Positions 4,689 through 7,616 of a DNA stretch of 7,616 nt are shown here, one piece after another. Every line of letters starts with the position of its first letter. Position 1 is the stretch's first letter. Under the pieces are notes generated by a model, which saw nothing but the letters and a program-made list of their open reading frames with translations, did no database searches and was not told where the DNA came from. A program made the translations under genes and the position numbers. Origin of the DNA: Acidisphaera sp035272265 (GTDB lineage Bacteria > Pseudomonadota > Alphaproteobacteria > Acetobacterales > Acetobacteraceae); the NCBI GenBank assembly GCA_035272265.1, contig DATEQV010000484.1:1-7616 (forward strand), in the 5' to 3' direction.

Positions 4689-5729
4689 ATGAGCCACGGA
4701 GCACATCGGACCATCAACGTCCACCGGCTGCTCAAAGAGCAAGTCGCCATCACCTTCGTCGTCGTCGCGCTGATCATCGCCGCCGGCGCATACCTCGTCT
4801 TCAAGGTCGATGGCGCGCAGTACACGCAGTTCACGTCGCTCGCCTTCGTCGCGACGTGCTTCTTCTCGTTCGTCGCCTTCCTGCCGGCCGGCACGCTGTT
4901 CGCCTCCCGCGCGGAGTTCGCGAAGGGACGCGTCGCGATCGCCGCGGATGAAAAGACCGGGGCGACGGTGCCGATCGCGGACCCCTGGAGCAAGACGGTT
5001 CCGCTCGGGCTGGCCCTCGCCGCCCTCGCCACCGCCATCGTCGGCGCCCTGATCTACGGCCTCGGCTGGACCCCGTCGCCGCTGGTCACGACGCTCATCG
5101 CGTTCCTGTTCGTGGTGCCGTACGCATACATCGTCCGGGCGAACATCTTCCGTGACATCGAGGGACTCGCCGCCGTCGGGGCCATGCGCGGGCAGCGCGT
5201 GGCGTCGACATCCGCGCATATCTGGATGAGCTACGTCATCCCGAATGTGGTCTTCCAAGCGATCATCAACATGCCGCTGGCGAACCGCGGCTTCTCGCAC
5301 GCCATGTCGCTGATCGCCGACAAGGCCCCGGGCATGGTGCCGGTCCAGGCGCTGGTGCCGGACTTCGCCATCACGTTCATGTTCGTCTGCTGCTTCACCT
5401 TCCTCGGCGTTGCCGCGCATACCCTCGCCGACCTCTACCAGGGCACCTTCAAGTACTCGGGCAAGGGGCACGCGATCAACGGACTGCTGTATTTCGGCAT
5501 CCTGCTGCTGATGGGCGTGGGGCTCGGCGTGGTGGTGGCCGGCGTCGCCACGGTGCTGAAGCTCGCCATCGTCACCTTCCCGACGGCGATGCTGCTGAAG
5601 TTCCTCGTCGTGTTCCTGTCGGTGTATGTCGCCTGCCGTCTCGGCGTCGCCTGGACCGGCAAGAAGTTCAACGAGGCGATGAGCCAGAAGCACGACGTGC
5701 CGCCGGCGGTCGTCCCGGCCGCGTCGTAG
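4689..5729 (+). CDS. Uncharacterised polytopic membrane protein, 346 aa
   Basis: I do not recognise this family. The ATG at 4689 has GGAGG six nt upstream. About eight hydrophobic segments are visible, near residues 19-39, 50-72, 104-125, 131-150, 176-197, 224-247, 264-288 and 291-316. The N-terminus (MSHGAHRTINVHRLLKEQ) and C-terminus (KKFNEAMSQKHDVPPA and following) are polar, and there is no cleavable signal peptide. A polar loop of about 30 residues (73-103) separates the second and third segments. Conserved-looking charged residues sit next to membrane segments (R150, R155, D156, H244, D248). No ATP-binding, haem-binding or redox motif is evident; C57, C234, C235 and C316 are scattered. 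It stands alone between two FNR-like promoters, suggesting a role under low oxygen such as transport or a membrane accessory function. That is inference from context only. Confidence 0.85.
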   Translation: MSHGAHRTINVHRLLKEQVAITFVVVALIIAAGAYLVFKVDGAQYTQFTSLAFVATCFFSFVAFLPAGTLFASRAEFAKGRVAIAADEKTGATVPIADPWSKTVPLGLALAALATAIVGALIYGLGWTPSPLVTTLIAFLFVVPYAYIVRANIFRDIEGLAAVGAMRGQRVASTSAHIWMSYVIPNVVFQAIINMPLANRGFSHAMSLIADKAPGMVPVQALVPDFAITFMFVCCFTFLGVAAHTLADLYQGTFKYSGKGHAINGLLYFGILLLMGVGLGVVVAGVATVLKLAIVTFPTAMLLKFLVVFLSVYVACRLGVAWTGKKFNEAMSQKHDVPPAVVPAAS

Positions 5730-5736
5730 CCGGATT

Positions 5737-5768
5737 GGGCGGGGCCCCGCACCACGGGCGCCCCGCTC
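5737..5768 (+). terminator. GC-rich hairpin after the membrane-protein gene
   Basis: The stem GCGGGGC (5739-5745) pairs with GCCCCGC (5760-5766) and extends outward by G5737-C5768 and a G-U pair. An inner CCCG/CGGG stem (5746-5749 with 5755-5758) closes a five-base loop with one bulged base. It starts 8 nt after the stop codon, where a terminator or 3'-end stabiliser is expected. There is no run of T after it, so it is not a canonical intrinsic terminator. Confidence 0.55.
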
Positions 5769-5780
5769 CTGCCGCCGCCG

Positions 5781-5794
5781 TTGATTTCGATCAA
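5781..5794 (+). promoter_or_regulatory. Consensus FNR/Anr box before the acyl-CoA ligase gene
   Basis: TTGATTTCGATCAA matches the FNR consensus TTGAT-N4-ATCAA in all ten defined positions. It ends 100 nt before the ligase ATG. A -10-like TAGTCT (5816-5821) follows after 21 nt, fitting a class II activated promoter with transcription starting near 5829. This is the clearest of the three boxes in the window. Confidence 0.78.
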
Positions 5795-5836
5795 GGGCAG
5801 CCTCGTCGATGTGGGTAGTCTTATCTGAAATGGCCC

Positions 5837-5872
5837 TTGCTCGCGCCAACTCTGTGAGGACCGAGCGAGCAA
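5837..5872 (+). repeat. Stem-loop in the acyl-CoA ligase leader
   Basis: TTGCTCGC (5837-5844) and GCGAGCAA (5865-5872) are perfectly complementary 8-bp arms with a 20-nt loop. The element starts a few bases after the predicted transcription start near 5829 and ends 11 nt before the GGGAGG ribosome binding site (5884-5889). A 5' mRNA-stabilising hairpin is the simplest reading; a protein or small-RNA target is possible. Confidence 0.5.
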
Positions 5873-5894
5873 ACAAGAAAACCGGGAGGCAACG

Positions 5895-7583
5895 ATGCCC
5901 GACAACCTGATCACCGTCACCCCGTCCGCCTACGCCTATCCGCTGCTGGTCAAGCACCTGCTGCACGCGCCGCTGGTGCGGTCGCCGGATCAGATCATCG
6001 TCTACCGCGAGCACCGGCACACCTACCGGCAGTTCCGTGACCGACTGGGCCGGCTAGCCAATGCGCTGACCGAGCTCGGCGTCAAGCAGGGCGACGTGGT
6101 CGCGGTGCTCGATTGGGACAGCCACCGCTACCACGAATGCTACTTCGCCATCCCGATGATGGGCGCCGTGCTGCAGACCGTGAACCTGGCGCTGCCGTCC
6201 GACCAGCTGATCTATACGCTGGCAGACACCGGCGCCTCCGTCGTGCTGCTCAACGTCGACTTCCTGCCGCTGTTCGAGCAGGTCGCGGCCAAGCTGGAGA
6301 CGGTGCGCCGCTTCGTGCTGCTCAACGATCGCCCCGAGCTGCCGACGACGACGCTGCCGGTGGCCGGCGAATACGAGGCGCTGATCGCGGCAAACTCGCC
6401 GTTCTTCGTCTTCCCCGACTTCGACGAGAACACGCGCGCGACGACGTTCCACACGACCGGCACCACCGGCCGGCCGAAGGGCGTGTATTTCAGCCATCGC
6501 CAGCTGGTGCTGCAGGCGCTGGCCGGCCTGGTCGAATACGGCCCGTTCGCGCCCGTGCAAGGGCGGTTCCATCGCGACGACGTCTACATGCCGATGACGC
6601 CGATGTTCCACGTGCACGCCTGGATGTGCCCGTACACGTGCACGCTGACCGGCTCCAAGCAGGTCTATGCCGGCCGCTACTCGGGCGAGGGGTTCCTCAA
6701 GCTGATCAAGGACGAGGGCGTCACGTTCACGCATGGCGTGCCGACCATCCTGCAGATGCTGCTGAACGCGCCCGGAAGCCAGGACGTCGACCTGTCGAAG
6801 CTGAAGATGATCGTGGGTGGCTCGGCGCTGCCGCGGCAACTGGCGAAGGCCGCCATGGCGCGCGGCATCGACGTGTTCGCCGGCTACGGCCTGTCCGAAT
6901 CCGGGCCGTTCCTGTCGGGCATGCATCTCGCCACGGCACAAGTGACGGGAAACATCGACGAGGAGGTCGAGGTTCGCGTCAAGGCCGGCTACCCCGGCCC
7001 GCTGGTCGACCTGCGGGTCGTCAACTCCGACATGGAGGACGTGGCGCACGACGGCAAGGAGACCGGCGAGATCGTCGCACGGGCGCCGTGGCTGACCATG
7101 GGATACCTGAACAATCCCGAAGCGTCCGAACAGCTCTGGGCGGGCGGCTACATGCACACGGGAGACATGGGGGCGATCAACCCCGACGGCACGGTGCACA
7201 TCACCGACCGGCTGAAGGACATCATCAAGAGCGGCGGCGAATGGATCTCCTCCATCGAGCTGGAGGACATCATCATGCTGCGCGAGGGTGTCGCCAGGGC
7301 GGCGGTGATCGCGGTGCACGACGGCAAGTGGGGCGAACGGCCGCTCGCGCTGGTCGCTCTGCTGCCCGAGTTCAAGAACAAGGTCGGGCAGGAGGAGATC
7401 CGCGAACAGGTCAGGGGTTACGTGACTCGCGGCCTGATCTCGAAGTTCGCGATCCCCGAGCGCATCGAGTTCGTCGACACGCTGCCGCTGACCAGCGTGG
7501 GCAAGATCGACAAGAAGAAGCTGCGCGAGCAGTACCGCGACCAGCTGCCGGCCGGACACATGCCGGCGGCGGCGGCGGAGTGA
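5895..7583 (+). CDS. AMP-forming acyl-CoA ligase (AlkK-like)
   Basis: A 562-residue member of the ANL adenylating superfamily, at full family length. Seen motifs: the P-loop TTGTTGRPKG (187-196); the substrate-pocket segment PMFHVHAW (236-243); YGLSES (331-336); the ATP-ribose motif TGD (422-424); the hinge DRLKDIIKSGGEWIS (438-452); and the C-terminal catalytic lysine K537 in PLTSVGKIDKKKLR. The pattern, with HVHAW and SGGEWISSIELE, is that of medium/long-chain fatty acyl-CoA synthetases of the AlkK type, which activate a carboxylic acid with ATP and then form the CoA thioester. The exact acid cannot be read from sequence; aryl or terpenoid acids remain possible. The start has GGGAGG 5 nt upstream. 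It has its own consensus FNR box, so it is probably induced under low oxygen. The Ala-rich tail (GHMPAAAAE) looks dispensable. A link to the peptide operon rests only on proximity and shared promoter design. Confidence 0.92.
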   Translation: MPDNLITVTPSAYAYPLLVKHLLHAPLVRSPDQIIVYREHRHTYRQFRDRLGRLANALTELGVKQGDVVAVLDWDSHRYHECYFAIPMMGAVLQTVNLALPSDQLIYTLADTGASVVLLNVDFLPLFEQVAAKLETVRRFVLLNDRPELPTTTLPVAGEYEALIAANSPFFVFPDFDENTRATTFHTTGTTGRPKGVYFSHRQLVLQALAGLVEYGPFAPVQGRFHRDDVYMPMTPMFHVHAWMCPYTCTLTGSKQVYAGRYSGEGFLKLIKDEGVTFTHGVPTILQMLLNAPGSQDVDLSKLKMIVGGSALPRQLAKAAMARGIDVFAGYGLSESGPFLSGMHLATAQVTGNIDEEVEVRVKAGYPGPLVDLRVVNSDMEDVAHDGKETGEIVARAPWLTMGYLNNPEASEQLWAGGYMHTGDMGAINPDGTVHITDRLKDIIKSGGEWISSIELEDIIMLREGVARAAVIAVHDGKWGERPLALVALLPEFKNKVGQEEIREQVRGYVTRGLISKFAIPERIEFVDTLPLTSVGKIDKKKLREQYRDQLPAGHMPAAAAE

Positions 7584-7616
7584 GGGAGAGGGCGGTCTCG
7601 CTCCGATCCCGGGGCA

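Noticed and set aside
4608..6020. A 470-codon minus-strand open frame.
   Set aside because: It is antisense to the membrane-protein gene, runs across two promoters and into the ligase gene, and its translation is Arg/Asp/Glu/His-rich noise.
6054..7559. A 501-codon minus-strand open frame opposite the acyl-CoA ligase.
   Set aside because: The plus-strand frame carries all ANL motifs; the minus frame has none and is a typical high-GC shadow.
1..7616. tRNA, rRNA, CRISPR arrays, insertion sequences or attachment sites.
   Set aside because: No repeat-spacer pattern, transposase motif, terminal inverted repeat pair or structural-RNA signature was seen; the window is almost wholly coding with two intergenic regions of about 160 nt. 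Bases 7584-7616 after the ligase show nothing definable.

Overview
The window is uniformly GC-rich, with codon use and antisense open frames typical of a high-GC proteobacterium. Three FNR/Anr/Dnr-type palindromes in promoter positions point to a facultatively anaerobic or denitrifying organism. I cannot assign a genus from sequence alone. All genes are transcribed outwards from a divergent intergenic region at about 4529-4688.

Left arm (minus strand, 4528 down to 1). It begins with a small SRPBCC/START-like protein (RatA/Coq10 type). After an FNR-like box comes a compact, translationally coupled operon, in transcription order: a PqqD-like peptide-recognition protein (3982-3719), radical SAM enzyme C (3722-2757), a UbiA-family prenyltransferase (2772-1828), radical SAM enzyme B (1831-857), a 52-residue peptide (860-702) and radical SAM enzyme A (681 to beyond the window edge). 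Three junctions are ATGA overlaps. A RiPP recognition domain, three paralogous radical SAM enzymes and a short peptide with its own strong ribosome binding site look like a RiPP (or peptide-derived cofactor) pathway. It is broadly PQQ/mycofactocin-like but matches no pathway I can name. The embedded membrane prenyltransferase and the loss of the usual SPASM cysteines in enzymes B and C are its most unusual traits.

Right arm (plus strand, 4689 to 7583). It holds an uncharacterised polytopic membrane protein of 346 residues and an AMP-forming acyl-CoA ligase of 562 residues. Each has its own FNR-like box 100-102 nt before the start codon, the same layout as the box 95 nt before the RiPP operon. 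A GC-rich hairpin follows the membrane gene, and both plus-strand leaders contain inverted repeats.

Working model (inference): the three transcription units form one oxygen-responsive regulon. In it the peptide is modified by up to three radical SAM enzymes with the PqqD-like protein as leader-binding partner. The UbiA protein may attach a prenyl group to the product or to a quinone-like intermediate. The Coq10-like protein may carry a hydrophobic product, and the membrane protein and acyl-CoA ligase may act in the same anaerobic process.
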